A DNA stretch of 64,000 nt from Oscillospiraceae bacterium (GTDB lineage: Bacteria; Bacillota; Clostridia; Oscillospirales; Oscillospiraceae): contig SVMM01000013.1 in NCBI GenBank assembly GCA_015067435.1, positions 43,815-107,814 on the forward strand, given 5' to 3'. Shown here piece by piece: positions 17,934 through 26,638 of this stretch. Numbering within the stretch: the first letter of the stretch is position 1; each line of letters begins with the position of its first letter. The notes beneath the pieces are model-generated. The model was not told the DNA's origin and made no database searches. It saw only the letters and a program-made list of their open reading frames with translations. The translations under genes were made by a program, and so were the position numbers.

Positions 17934-19238
17934 ATGAAAAAAATTGTCTCGCTGCTGCTTCTTCTCGCAATGGTTCTCTCCCTCGCCGCGTGCGGCGGAG
18001 CGAGCAAGCCCGCCGATACCGGCGCGCAGGGCAAAGTCTTCAACATCTACGTATGGAACGAGGAGTTCAAGGGCTGGTTCGAGAAGTATTACACCGTTCC
18101 CGAGGGCATTACCGTGAACTGGGTCATCACCCCGAGCGATGGCGGCGGTTATCAGAAGAAGCTCGACGAGGTGCTGCCGAACAACACCAACGCCGCTGCC
18201 GATGACAGAGTCGATCTGGTCGTTGCCGAAGCCGACTACATCATCAAGTACGCCAATTCCGACGTTACGCAGGACGTCACCAAGATCGGCGTGACCGATT
18301 TCTCCAACACCTATCCGTACACCGTTCAGGCTGCGTCCGATGCCAACGGCGTCGTCAAGGGCGTCGGCATCCAGTGCTGCCCGTCCGCGATGATCTATCG
18401 CCGCTCCATCGCCAAGGACGTGCTCGGCACCGATGATCCCGCGCAGGTTCAGGCGGCCGTTAACAGCTGGGCCAATTTCGACGCCGTCGCCGCGAAGGCC
18501 AAGGCCAAGGGCTATTATATGACCGCTTCCGACGCCGAGACCTATCGTGTGTTCTCCAACAACACCAGCGCTCCGTGGGTCGACGCCAACAACAACCTCC
18601 AGATCTCCCCCGAGATCCAGGCGTGGATCGCGCAGGCTGAGGATTACTCCAAGAACGGCTACACCATCAACACCGGTATCTGGGATCAGGACAAGAACGA
18701 CCAGATGTTCGCTTCCGGCAAGACCATGTGCTTCTTCGGCCCGGCGTGGTACTTCAACTTCTGCATGGGCAACGCGCAGGATGCCGAAAAGGGCTGCTCC
18801 GGCGACTGGGCGATTTGTGAAGGTCCGCAGGCACATTTCTGGGGCGGCACCTGGCTGCTCGCCGCGACCGGCAGCGACAACACCGAGATGATCGCCGACG
18901 TCATGAACGCGTTCATCAACAACGAAGAGCTCTGCTCCAACCTCGTTGAAAAGGAGAGCCAGTTCACCAACAACCAGAAGGTCAACAACAAGTACGCCGC
19001 GGACGCCACCTATGGCAACGCCTTCCTCGGCGGCCAGAACGACACCGCCGTGTTCGCCGAGATGGCCAAGAACATCAAGTTCGAGAACCAGACCATCTAC
19101 GATCAGATCTGCAACGAGCAGATTCAGAGCAACATGCGCGAGTACTTCAAGGGCACGGTCGACAAGGACACCGCCATGCAGAATTTCTACAAGGCGATCA
19201 AGGAGAACTATCCCAACGTCAACGTCCCGCAGGCTTGA
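17934..19238 (+). CDS. ABC transporter carbohydrate-binding lipoprotein
   Basis: Extracellular sugar receptor of a carbohydrate-uptake ABC transporter (family 1 solute-binding protein). The 434-residue precursor has a lipoprotein signal, MKKIVSLLLLLAMVLSLAAC, cleaved before Cys20. A short linker and a two-lobed binding domain follow. Several aromatic residues (WNEEF, WGGTWLL, FGPAWYF) are suited to stacking against sugar rings. AGGAGG lies eight bases before the ATG. It heads a unit with two permeases and the GH5 gene. A stable hairpin follows the gene, a common way to keep binding-protein mRNA in excess. The ligand is probably a cello-oligosaccharide, from context. Confidence 0.9.
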   Translation: MKKIVSLLLLLAMVLSLAACGGASKPADTGAQGKVFNIYVWNEEFKGWFEKYYTVPEGITVNWVITPSDGGGYQKKLDEVLPNNTNAAADDRVDLVVAEADYIIKYANSDVTQDVTKIGVTDFSNTYPYTVQAASDANGVVKGVGIQCCPSAMIYRRSIAKDVLGTDDPAQVQAAVNSWANFDAVAAKAKAKGYYMTASDAETYRVFSNNTSAPWVDANNNLQISPEIQAWIAQAEDYSKNGYTINTGIWDQDKNDQMFASGKTMCFFGPAWYFNFCMGNAQDAEKGCSGDWAICEGPQAHFWGGTWLLAATGSDNTEMIADVMNAFINNEELCSNLVEKESQFTNNQKVNNKYAADATYGNAFLGGQNDTAVFAEMAKNIKFENQTIYDQICNEQIQSNMREYFKGTVDKDTAMQNFYKAIKENYPNVNVPQA

Positions 19239-19274
19239 TTTTGTTCGTACATCGTCAACCCTTTCTTACGCTTT

Positions 19275-19306
19275 CGCGGAGGCAAGGCTCCGGCTTTGCC
19301 TCCGCG
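19275..19306 (+). other. intercistronic stem-loop after the binding-protein gene
   Basis: An 11-bp perfect GC-rich stem (19275-19285 with 19296-19306) without a following U-run. It most likely stabilises the upstream mRNA end or partly attenuates permease expression, rather than ending transcription. Confidence 0.6.
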
Positions 19307-19397
19307 GGCGTAAAGCCCCGGCCGTCCGATCAGAGCGCGCCGCATCGCAGCGCGCCGTGATGAGGCGGCAGAAACGATCCGCAAGGAGGAACCGAAC

Positions 19398-20315
19398 ATG
19401 AAAAAGAAAAAAGGCATCAGCTACGCAAAATGGGGATACATCTTCATTTTGCCCTTTTTTGTGGCCTATTTTATCTTTACCTTCATCCCGCAGGCGCTGA
19501 CCGTCTACAACAGCTTCTTTGAGAACTATCGTCAGGGGCTGACCCAGATCGGCCCGAACTTCGTTGGCCTTCGCAACTACATCACGCTCTTTACGCCCGA
19601 CGCCAACGGCACGATCGACATTCTCAAGTATGCCGGCAACACCATCATTCTCTGGCTGCTCGGCGCCGTGCCGCAGATCCTCGTCGCGCTGCTGCTGGCG
19701 ATCTTCTTCACCAGCTACCGTCTGAACATCAAAGGTCAGCAGTTTTTCAAGACGGTGATCTACATGCCGAACCTCATCATGGCGTCAGCGTTCTCCATGC
19801 TGTTCTTCACGCTGTTCTCCACCGTCGGCCCGGTCAATCAGGTCATTCAGGCGATGGGCTGGAGCGACGTTGCAATCGACTTCTTCGCCAGACGCGTCAC
19901 GGTGCGCGGGCTGATTTCTCTGATGAACTTCCTGATGTGGTTCGGCAATACGACGATCCTCCTGATGGCAGGCATCATGGGCATCGACCAGAGCCTGTTT
20001 GAAGCTGCAAATATCGACGGCGCGAGCTCCGTCCAGACGTTTTTCCGCGTCACGCTTCCGCTGCTCATGCCGATCCTCGTTTACACCGTCATCACCGCGA
20101 TGATCGGCGGCCTCCAGATGTTCGATGTGCCGCAGATCCTGACCAACCGCGGCGGCACGCCCAACCGTACGTCCACAACGCTGGTAATGTACCTCAACAA
20201 CTACCTCGACGGCAGCCGCAACTACGGCATGGCGGGCGCGATCTCCGTGATTATCTTCATCATCACGGGCATCCTGAGCATGATCGTCTACCGCTCGCTG
20301 ACCAAGAAAGACTAA
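19398..20315 (+). CDS. ABC sugar transporter permease, MalF-like
   Basis: One of two inner-membrane permeases of the carbohydrate ABC importer; 305 residues with six predicted membrane segments. The first lies near residues 12-32 (YIFILPFFVAYFIFTFI). The EAA loop that docks the ATPase is visible as EAANIDGASSVQTFFRVTLP near residue 205. AGGAGG precedes the ATG. It is followed 13 bp later by the partner permease. No ATP-binding subunit is encoded in the locus, so a shared MsmK/MsiK-type ATPase elsewhere is expected. Confidence 0.94.
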   Translation: MKKKKGISYAKWGYIFILPFFVAYFIFTFIPQALTVYNSFFENYRQGLTQIGPNFVGLRNYITLFTPDANGTIDILKYAGNTIILWLLGAVPQILVALLLAIFFTSYRLNIKGQQFFKTVIYMPNLIMASAFSMLFFTLFSTVGPVNQVIQAMGWSDVAIDFFARRVTVRGLISLMNFLMWFGNTTILLMAGIMGIDQSLFEAANIDGASSVQTFFRVTLPLLMPILVYTVITAMIGGLQMFDVPQILTNRGGTPNRTSTTLVMYLNNYLDGSRNYGMAGAISVIIFIITGILSMIVYRSLTKKD

Positions 20316-20328
20316 GGGGTGAACCGAC

Positions 20329-21201
20329 ATGGCAAACAGCAACGCTTCCGACAGCCGCAAGGCGAAGATTCAACTCACGATCCTGCGCGTCATCGTCTAC
20401 ATCATCCTCATTTTTCTGACGGTTCTGTGCCTGTTCTCGTTCTACATGCTTTTCATCAACGCCACGCGCACCAACGCCGAGCTCCAAAGCGGCTTCGCCA
20501 TCCTGCCGCGCGGGCACTTTTTCGAGAATCTGCGCAACGCCTGGACGGACGCCTCCATCGATATTCCGCGCGGCATGCTCAACAGTTTCATCATCGCGTC
20601 GCTCACCGCGATCCTGACGACCTACTTCTCCGCGCTGACCGCCTACGGCATCCACGCCTACGACTTCAAGTTTAAAAATGCGGCGTTCACGTTCATCATG
20701 GCGATCATGGTCATCCCCCCGCAGGTCGGCGCCACGGGCTTTATCCAGCTCGTTTATAAGTTCGGCCTTGTCAACAAGTTCTGGATCCTGATCCTTCCCG
20801 GCGTCGCCGCGCCGATCGTGTTCTTTTACATGAAGCAGTACATGGAGAGCGTTCTCCCGATGGAAACCATCGAGGCGGCGCGTGTGGACGGCTCGGGCGA
20901 GTTCCGCACCTTCAACACGATCGTCCTTCCGATGCTCAAGCCCGCCATGGCGGTGCAGATGATCTTCTCCTTCGTCGGCTCGTGGAACAACTACTTCATT
21001 CCCGCGCTGGTGCTGAACAAGGCGGAGAAGAAAACCGTCCCGATCATGATCGCGCAGCTTCGCTCGGCGGACTACTCCAAGTTCGACATGGGTAAGGTCT
21101 ACATGTTCATCCTGCTGGCGATCCTGCCGGTGCTGATCGTTTACATCTTCCTGTCCAAGTCCATCATCAAGGGCGTCACCGCCGGCTCCGTCAAGGGCTG
21201 A
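20329..21201 (+). CDS. ABC sugar transporter permease, MalG-like
   Basis: The second permease of the importer, 290 residues. The N-terminal membrane helix is followed by an NSFIIASLTAILTTYFSALTA segment typical of MalG-type proteins. The EAA motif reads EAARVDGSGEFRTFNTIVLP near residue 183. A GGGGTG ribosome site overlaps the end region of the upstream permease. It is followed by a 60-bp gap with a GC-rich stem-loop, then the GH5 gene. Confidence 0.94.
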   Translation: MANSNASDSRKAKIQLTILRVIVYIILIFLTVLCLFSFYMLFINATRTNAELQSGFAILPRGHFFENLRNAWTDASIDIPRGMLNSFIIASLTAILTTYFSALTAYGIHAYDFKFKNAAFTFIMAIMVIPPQVGATGFIQLVYKFGLVNKFWILILPGVAAPIVFFYMKQYMESVLPMETIEAARVDGSGEFRTFNTIVLPMLKPAMAVQMIFSFVGSWNNYFIPALVLNKAEKKTVPIMIAQLRSADYSKFDMGKVYMFILLAILPVLIVYIFLSKSIIKGVTAGSVKG

Positions 21202-21218
21202 GCGCAATACGAAAAATC

Positions 21219-21244
21219 GGGCCGGCTTCCCACGAGGCCGGCCC
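21219..21244 (+). other. intercistronic stem-loop between permease and GH5 gene
   Basis: An 8-bp GGGCCGGC stem with a 10-nt loop and no U-run. It may partly attenuate or stabilise transcripts between the transporter genes and the glycosidase. Confidence 0.5.
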
Positions 21245-21269
21245 AAACAATACGAATGAGGTGTCAAAT

Positions 21270-22226
21270 ATGCTCAAGGATATCGGTTTTTACAAGGGTA
21301 TCAATCTCGGCGGCTGGCTGTCGCAATGCGACTACAGCAAGGAACGGCTCGACGGCTTTATTCTCGAAGAGGATTTCAAGCAGATCGCCGCATGGGGCTT
21401 CGACCATGTGCGTATCCCCATCGACTACAACATCGTGCAGAACGCGGACGGCAGCATGAAGCAGGATGGCCTGGCACGCATTGACGCGGCGCTGGAGCTG
21501 TGCCGGAAGTATGGTCTGAACACCGTGCTCGATCTGCACAAGACGCAGGGCTTCTCCTTCGACGAGGGCGAGCATGAGGCGGGCTTTTTTGAAAGCGAAC
21601 GGTATCAGGAGCTGTTCTATCGGCTCTGGGAGGCTTTTGCTGAGCGCTGGGGCAGCCTTTCGGATCACGTCATGTTCGAGCTGCTCAACGAGGTAACGGA
21701 GCGCGAATATCTGGATGCGTGGAAGCGCATCAGCGCCGAGTGTATTCGCCGTATCCGCCGCAGCGCGCCCGATATCCGCATCCTGCTGGGCAGCTATCAC
21801 CACAACGGCGTGCGCGAAGTGCAGTATCTTGATGCGCCGTACGACAGCAGAGTCATCTATAATTTCCATTGCTACGAGCCTCTGAAGTTCACGCATCAGG
21901 GCGCATACTGGAACGCCGAATGCAACAACGACAACCGTTACACCTTCGAGCAAAGCGGCGCTTCCGAGGCGTATTTCGAGGATCTTTTCTCCTCTGCCAT
22001 CGCAAAGGCGGAGGCAGAGGGCGCGGAGCTTTACTGCGGCGAGTACGGCGTCATTGATATCGTCCCGCCAGCAGAGTCGCTCAAGTGGTTCCAGACCATC
22101 GGCGCCGTCTTTGAGAAGCACGGCATCGCACGCGCCGCATGGAGCTACAAGGAGATGGATTTCGGCATCTCCGACGCGCGCATGGACTGCGTCCGATACG
22201 AGCTGCTCAAGGCGCTGCTGCGCTGA
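21270..22226 (+). CDS. GH5-family beta-glycosidase without signal peptide
   Basis: A TIM-barrel glycoside hydrolase of family 5, 318 residues, with no signal peptide or binding module, so it should act in the cytoplasm. The N-terminal KGINLGGWLSQC, the HVRIPIDY strand, DLHKTQG, the acid/base in FELLNE (Glu141) and the nucleophile in YCGEYGVID (Glu258) are all intact. A GTG nine bases upstream is possible, but GAGGTG is best placed for the ATG at 21270. It probably trims imported cello-oligosaccharides to sizes the GH94 phosphorylase accepts. Other beta-glucan substrates are possible. Confidence 0.88.
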   Translation: MLKDIGFYKGINLGGWLSQCDYSKERLDGFILEEDFKQIAAWGFDHVRIPIDYNIVQNADGSMKQDGLARIDAALELCRKYGLNTVLDLHKTQGFSFDEGEHEAGFFESERYQELFYRLWEAFAERWGSLSDHVMFELLNEVTEREYLDAWKRISAECIRRIRRSAPDIRILLGSYHHNGVREVQYLDAPYDSRVIYNFHCYEPLKFTHQGAYWNAECNNDNRYTFEQSGASEAYFEDLFSSAIAKAEAEGAELYCGEYGVIDIVPPAESLKWFQTIGAVFEKHGIARAAWSYKEMDFGISDARMDCVRYELLKALLR

Positions 22227-22241
22227 ATGGAGGATCACGCC

Positions 22242-22790
22242 ATGAAAAGAACTGTTATGCTGTTTGCAGAGGGCTTCGAGGAGGTCGAGGCGCTGACCGT
22301 CGTCGATCTGCTTCGCCGCGCCGGCATTGTCTGCGACATGGTGGCAGTCGCAGATACGGACACGGTCACGGGCAGCCACGAAATCAGCGTTCGCGTGCAA
22401 GGCTCACTGGACAAGGTTGAAATGAGCGGTTACGACGGCATCCTGCTTCCCGGCGGTCAGCCGGGCACGCGGAACCTCGCCGCCGATGCGCGCGTGATCG
22501 ACGCGCTGCAAAAGGCGCACGCCGCAGGCAAGCTGACGGCGGCGATCTGTGCCGCGCCGACAGTGCTTGCCAAGGCAGGACTGCTGGAAGGACGCCGCGC
22601 GGTCTGCTACCCCGGTCTGGAGGATCAGCTCACAGGCCGAACCGGCGGCGACGGCGCGGTCGAGGTCGACGGCACGTTCATCACCAGCCGCGGGGTCGGT
22701 ACGGCGATCCCGTTCGCGCTTGCCATCGTGGCATACTTCTCCGGAGAAGAAAAGGCGCAGGAGCTCGCGCGCGCCATCGTTTACCGGTAA
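22242..22790 (+). CDS. DJ-1/PfpI-family protein
   Basis: A 182-residue member of the DJ-1/ThiJ/YajL group. The glutamate near the N-terminus (FAEGFEEVEALT) and the reactive cysteine on the nucleophile elbow (AAICAAPTVLAKAG, near residue 104) are both present. Roles in the family range from glyoxalase/deglycase activity to redox sensing. GGAGG lies nine bases before the ATG at 22242. The start is 15 bp after the GH5 stop, so it is the last gene of the sugar operon before a strong terminator. Handling reactive sugar-derived carbonyls would fit the context but is inference. Confidence 0.87.
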   Translation: MKRTVMLFAEGFEEVEALTVVDLLRRAGIVCDMVAVADTDTVTGSHEISVRVQGSLDKVEMSGYDGILLPGGQPGTRNLAADARVIDALQKAHAAGKLTAAICAAPTVLAKAGLLEGRRAVCYPGLEDQLTGRTGGDGAVEVDGTFITSRGVGTAIPFALAIVAYFSGEEKAQELARAIVYR

Positions 22791-22810
22791 CGCAGGAGCA
22801 AAGCAATAAG

Positions 22811-22856
22811 ACAGAGGCATCGGATCGGCATTCGGTCCAGTGCCTCTGTTTTTTGT
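22811..22856 (+). terminator. rho-independent terminator of the cello-oligosaccharide operon
   Basis: A 9-bp stem (22811-22819 with 22841-22849) encloses a 21-nt loop with internal pairing and is followed by TTTTTTG. It also lies just beyond the convergent histidine kinase stop. Confidence 0.85.
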
Positions 22857-22869
22857 TGTCTTCTCTGCG

Positions 22870-24510
22870 TCAGGCAACGGACGGGAGCAGAACGTCAACC
22901 CGGAACAGGTCGCCGTCCACCGCCAGGCTGAGCGTCCCGCCCTGCAATTCCGTCAGCGACCGGGCAATGTTCAGTCCAAGGCCGCTCCCCTCTCCGCCGC
23001 GGGACGCGTCGCCGCGCACGAAGCGCTCCATCAGCTCCTCGGCGGGAACATTGAGACGGTCGCGGGAGATGTTTTTGAAGCACAGCCGCACCATGCCCTC
23101 CCCTTCCGACGCGTCGATGTAAAAACGCGTGCCGGCGAGGGCGTATTTGCAGGCGTTGGAGAACACATTGTCCAGCACGCGCCATGTGAGCGTTCCGTCC
23201 ACCCATCCGAACAGCTCCTGCTCCGGCAGCGTCAGCACCGGCTCCAGCTTCGCCTGTTCCATGCGCTCGCCGTACTCGCCCAGCGCCTGCTTCAGCAGCT
23301 CGCTGACGCTGCGGCGCGAAGCGTCAACCGTCAGATTGCCCGTGCTCGCCTTGGACATTTCGACGAGATCCTCCGTCAGCTTCTTGAGCCGCCGGGACTG
23401 CCGATCGAGCACCTCAAGGTATTCCTTCGCCTGCTCCTCGCCCGGATCGCGGCGCAGCAGCCCCACGTAATTGATGATGCTTGTCAGTGGGGTCTTGATG
23501 TCGTGGGAAACGTTGGTGATAAGTTCGGTCTTGAGCCGTTCCGATTTGAGTTGTCGCTCCACCGCCAGCCGCATTCCCTGAGAAATATCGTTCAGATTCT
23601 CGCCGTGGCGCCTGAAGTCCCAGAACAGGTGGCGCGTGTCCACCTTCGCTTCAAGGTCGCCCGCCGCAAGCGCCGCGCCGCCCGCCTGAAGCTTGCGGAG
23701 CTGCAGCGCCGCCCAAATGATCCCCGCAACCAGCGCGGCGCGGAGCAGGAGCCAGAACATGACGGCGCCCTCGTCGATGCCGCTGTTAAGAAAGGCGGCA
23801 AACTCCAGCAGACTCTCGACACTCAACATGAGTGCCGTTTTCCATACGAGCGGGATGCCGCGCACCAGATCGCGCAGAAGGCGTTCAACGGCGCGCAGCG
23901 CCCGCCAGCACCACTTGGCAAGCCGCCACGCCTGACACAGCGCCCAGCATGTAACCGTGTTCCGCCACCACTTCCCCAGCTTGACACGCGCGCACAGCGT
24001 TATCCACGTGCCCAGCAGCGGAATAGTCCCGACTGTCGCGAGTCCCAGCAGGAGCAGCGACCAGATCACCGGCTCCTCTTCCCACGCATAGCTTATTTCG
24101 GCTGCGAAATATGCCAGCAGTACAACTATACCCGCAACCAAAAGCAAATATAAATCAAAGGGTATCCTCTCCTGCCAGCCCGCGCGGAGTTCATCCGTAT
24201 CCGGCTGTCGCGCCGCAGCGCGTGCGAGATAGATAGTCAGAAACAGAAACACCAGCACGGTCGCCACAAGCAGCGGAATGGCGGCGCGGTGCAGCGTGTA
24301 AAGCATGTTCATGCCCCGTAAGGTCCAGTACTTTCCGGCAGCCCATTCCAGAAATGACGCGTATTTTTCGTTTCCGCCCGTCCACCACGCCATCTCATAA
24401 GCAACAACCAGAGATACGCCGCAGACACAGCCCAACGGCACGCAAAGCGTCGCCAATGTAATGGCTCCCGCCTTTGCCCAGAAGCTCTTTGTCCATTCAG
24501 CGCTTATCAT
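22870..24510 (-). CDS. membrane sensor histidine kinase
   Basis: The 546-residue sensor of a two-component system. Several hydrophobic segments fill the first 270 residues, with little extracytoplasmic domain. A HAMP-like linker, the HisKA helix with NVSHDIKTPLTSIINYVG (phosphoacceptor His near 345) and a HATPase domain follow; the ATP lid is in GEGSGLGLNIARSLTE. The gene overlaps the end of the response-regulator gene by 14 bases. The start at 24510 has GGAGG upstream inside the regulator gene. The architecture resembles clostridial VanS/BceS-like kinases that sense wall stress, but no target transporter is adjacent. Confidence 0.9.
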   Translation of the reverse strand: MISAEWTKSFWAKAGAITLATLCVPLGCVCGVSLVVAYEMAWWTGGNEKYASFLEWAAGKYWTLRGMNMLYTLHRAAIPLLVATVLVFLFLTIYLARAAARQPDTDELRAGWQERIPFDLYLLLVAGIVVLLAYFAAEISYAWEEEPVIWSLLLLGLATVGTIPLLGTWITLCARVKLGKWWRNTVTCWALCQAWRLAKWCWRALRAVERLLRDLVRGIPLVWKTALMLSVESLLEFAAFLNSGIDEGAVMFWLLLRAALVAGIIWAALQLRKLQAGGAALAAGDLEAKVDTRHLFWDFRRHGENLNDISQGMRLAVERQLKSERLKTELITNVSHDIKTPLTSIINYVGLLRRDPGEEQAKEYLEVLDRQSRRLKKLTEDLVEMSKASTGNLTVDASRRSVSELLKQALGEYGERMEQAKLEPVLTLPEQELFGWVDGTLTWRVLDNVFSNACKYALAGTRFYIDASEGEGMVRLCFKNISRDRLNVPAEELMERFVRGDASRGGEGSGLGLNIARSLTELQGGTLSLAVDGDLFRVDVLLPSVA

Positions 24511-25207
24511 GTCTTCCATCCTCCAGCTTGTACCCCAGCCCCCACACGACCTTCAAATAACGCGGCTCCGAAGGGTCCATCTCGATTTTCTGCCGCAGAT
24601 GCCGAATGTGCACCGACACCGCATTTTCCGCGCCGAGCGCGTTTTCATTCCACACCATCTCGTAGATCTCCGTTGAGGAGTAGATGCGTCCCGGATGCTT
24701 GATTAGCAGGCGCAGAATATTGAACTCAATAGGCGTAAGTGAAACACCTTCCCCGTCGACCGTAACAGATTTTGATTCCTCATCCAGCGTGATCGGTCCG
24801 GCGCTGTAGCGCCCCGGGCGCTCAGGCTCCGGCGCCGCGCCGAGCTTCGTGTATCGCCGCAGCTGCGAACGTACACGTGCCACCACCTCGGTCGGGTCAA
24901 ACGGCTTTGTGATGTAATCGTCCGCTCCCACGTTCAACCCCAGCACCTTGTCTCCACTCTCGCTCTTTGCGGTCAGCATAATGATCGGAACGTTGCTAAT
25001 CTCACGAATCCTCGCGGTTGCGGCAACACCGTCCAGATTGGGCATCATCACGTCCATCAGGATCAGATGAACCTCATTCCGGCGAACCGCCTCCAGCGCC
25101 TCACGCCCGTCATACGCCTCCAATATATGATAGTCCTCTCCGGACAGGTAGATTTTCAGAGCGGCGACGATATCCCGCTCGTCGTCGCAGATCAGAATGT
25201 TGTACAT
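24497..25207 (-). CDS. OmpR/PhoB-family response regulator
   Basis: A 236-residue response regulator. The receiver domain (1-120) has the acidic pair DDE, the phosphoacceptor in MDVMMPNLDG, and the switch residues in MLTAKSE and KPFDPTE. A winged-helix effector (about 145-232) ends in VRHLRQKIE-like residues that read HIRHLRQKIEMDP. GAGGTGAGGGAA immediately precedes the ATG at 25207. It is the promoter-proximal gene, overlapping the kinase. Upstream lies the AT-rich island at 25208-25858. Confidence 0.94.
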   Translation of the reverse strand: MYNILICDDERDIVAALKIYLSGEDYHILEAYDGREALEAVRRNEVHLILMDVMMPNLDGVAATARIREISNVPIIMLTAKSESGDKVLGLNVGADDYITKPFDPTEVVARVRSQLRRYTKLGAAPEPERPGRYSAGPITLDEESKSVTVDGEGVSLTPIEFNILRLLIKHPGRIYSSTEIYEMVWNENALGAENAVSVHIRHLRQKIEMDPSEPRYLKVVWGLGYKLEDGRHDKR

Positions 25208-25459
25208 TTCCCTCACCTCGCCGTTCATTGTAGCAGGGTATCCTTAAGATGAACAGAGGGAAAACATTAAGAATTTCCTAATCCTCTTTTTTCAACATTT
25301 TTATTATATCTTTTTTCTTTTGCATCTTAATTTCGATTTGTTTCGCACATTCCGCCAAATACAATTCTAATATTCCTATAGTCCCTTTTTCTATGCGGGT
25401 TTCATCAAATAATACTGCTGTTTTTGACAATATTGTATCTATGTTTCACGGGATTGCAT

Positions 25460-25475
25460 GTCCACTATAGTGGAC
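25460..25475. repeat. 16-bp perfect palindrome
   Basis: GTCCACTATAGTGGAC is fully self-complementary and sits in the AT-rich island upstream of parA. I see no second exact copy in the window. A dimeric regulator or nuclease site is possible. Confidence 0.6.
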
Positions 25476-25738
25476 TTATTCTTCCGCGTTTTTTAACTTT
25501 TTTCTGTATTTCTTCTTCTGCGCGGTTTTTTGTTTGTCAAATTTGCGTTTATAAGAAATAAATATTATATTATGTGTAATAATATAATATACTTAGATAA
25601 TCACTTTATTAGTTTTATAATATATTATATTATAATAGTAAATATTATTATTATTATATTATATAATATATTACTTTATATAATATTATGTTTGAAAATC
25701 TTTTTTTTAGAATAGATAAGGATTTTCGGCACATTTAT

Positions 25739-25757
25739 ATATTATATCATATAATAT
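25739..25757. repeat. 19-bp AT palindrome, copy 1
   Basis: ATATTATAT-C-ATATAATAT, perfect around a single central base. The same arms occur at 27240-27258 around a G, so the two copies are reverse complements of each other. Confidence 0.7.
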
Positions 25758-25794
25758 TTTCGGTTAAACTATATTCAGATTGGCCATTGACGTT

Positions 25795-25835
25795 TATCAT
25801 ATGATATGATATATATAGTAATGTATATCATATCA
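25795..25835. promoter_or_regulatory. operator-like palindrome cluster immediately upstream of parA
   Basis: A perfect TATCATATGATA (25795-25806) overlaps a 12-bp inverted repeat, TGATATGATATA at 25802-25813 with its complement at 25824-25835 around a 10-bp spacer. It ends 23 bp before the parA start. Autoregulation by ParA or by the ribbon-helix-helix partner is typical for such operons. Confidence 0.55.
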
Positions 25836-25858
25836 ATAAGCAGAGGAGATAGAAAACC

Positions 25859-26635
25859 ATGGGAAACGCTCGCGTGATCGCCATCACCAATCAGAAGGGA
25901 GGCGTTGCCAAAACGACCACGGCGGTCTGCCTCGCCTCCGGGCTGAATGAACGAGGGAAGAAGTCACTCCTGATCGACACAGACCCGCAGTACAACGCAA
26001 CCGACACCTATCGGGCGCAGGTCAACAACGTCGCCACGCTGTATGACGTGATGATCGATGGTCTGGACGCCAGAGAGGCGATCCAGCACACAGATGCGGG
26101 GGACATCATCGCCGGCGACCCCCAGCTCAACGCAGCCGCCAAAAAACTTCCGGACGGCTTCAAGAAATACTTCGTACTGAGCAAGGCGATCGAACCGTTG
26201 AAGGAGATCTACGACTATATCATTCTGGACACGCCGCCGCAGATCGGGGATTGGCTTTACAACGCGCTGGTCGCTTCCGATTCCTGCATCGTTCCTGTTT
26301 CTCCGGATCGCTATGCCTTTCAGGGTCTTAACGATCTCGCGGACACCATCAACGATATCAAGACGCAAAAACCGGATTTTCGAATCAGCGGGCTTCTGCT
26401 GGTTCGGACAAACTCCCAGCGCTCGCTTGCCAAAGAAACCCTTGATTCCATCCCGCAGGTGTGCAAGGCGCTGGATACCAAATGCTACAAGACAAAGATC
26501 CGGGATGCTGAGGTCGTCAAAAAATCCCAGGCGAACCGGATGACTCTGTTCCAATGGGAGAAAGAAGTCCATCGCAGACAACTTGTCGCCACCGATTACA
26601 GGAATTTCATCGATGAAGTTATGGGGGAGGATTGA
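25859..26635 (+). CDS. parA: ParA/Soj-type partition ATPase
   Basis: A deviant-Walker ATPase of 258 residues for DNA segregation. The deviant Walker A KGGVAKTT spans residues 13-20, followed by the switch aspartates in LLIDTDPQYNATD and the Walker B strand YIILDTPPQIGD. There is no N-terminal HTH, so it is of the type Ib/Soj size class. AGAGGAGA precedes the ATG. A ribbon-helix-helix gene begins 3 bp after its stop, the arrangement of plasmid parFG-like cassettes. Upstream palindromes may be its centromere or operator. A chromosomal Soj is unlikely because no ParB with a Spo0J domain is present. Confidence 0.92.
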   Translation: MGNARVIAITNQKGGVAKTTTAVCLASGLNERGKKSLLIDTDPQYNATDTYRAQVNNVATLYDVMIDGLDAREAIQHTDAGDIIAGDPQLNAAAKKLPDGFKKYFVLSKAIEPLKEIYDYIILDTPPQIGDWLYNALVASDSCIVPVSPDRYAFQGLNDLADTINDIKTQKPDFRISGLLLVRTNSQRSLAKETLDSIPQVCKALDTKCYKTKIRDAEVVKKSQANRMTLFQWEKEVHRRQLVATDYRNFIDEVMGED

Positions 26636-26638
26636 CAT

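Larger units (their letters stand above)
25208..25858. other. AT-rich intergenic island with palindromes (candidate origin/partition region)
   Basis: About 650 bp without a gene, far more AT-rich than the rest of the window. The stretch 25550-25700 is almost pure A+T and would melt easily. It holds a 16-bp perfect palindrome (25460-25475), a 19-bp palindrome (25739-25757), a 12-bp palindrome (25795-25806) and a 12-bp inverted repeat (25802-25835) just upstream of parA. Position and content suit a replication unwinding element, a centromere-like site, or the operator zone of parA. Confidence 0.6.

Noticed and set aside
25442..25450. Half of a parS site (TGTTTCACG) in the AT-rich island
   Set aside because: Only nine bases match and the second half is not conserved. 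The partition partner is a ribbon-helix-helix protein, not a Spo0J-type ParB.
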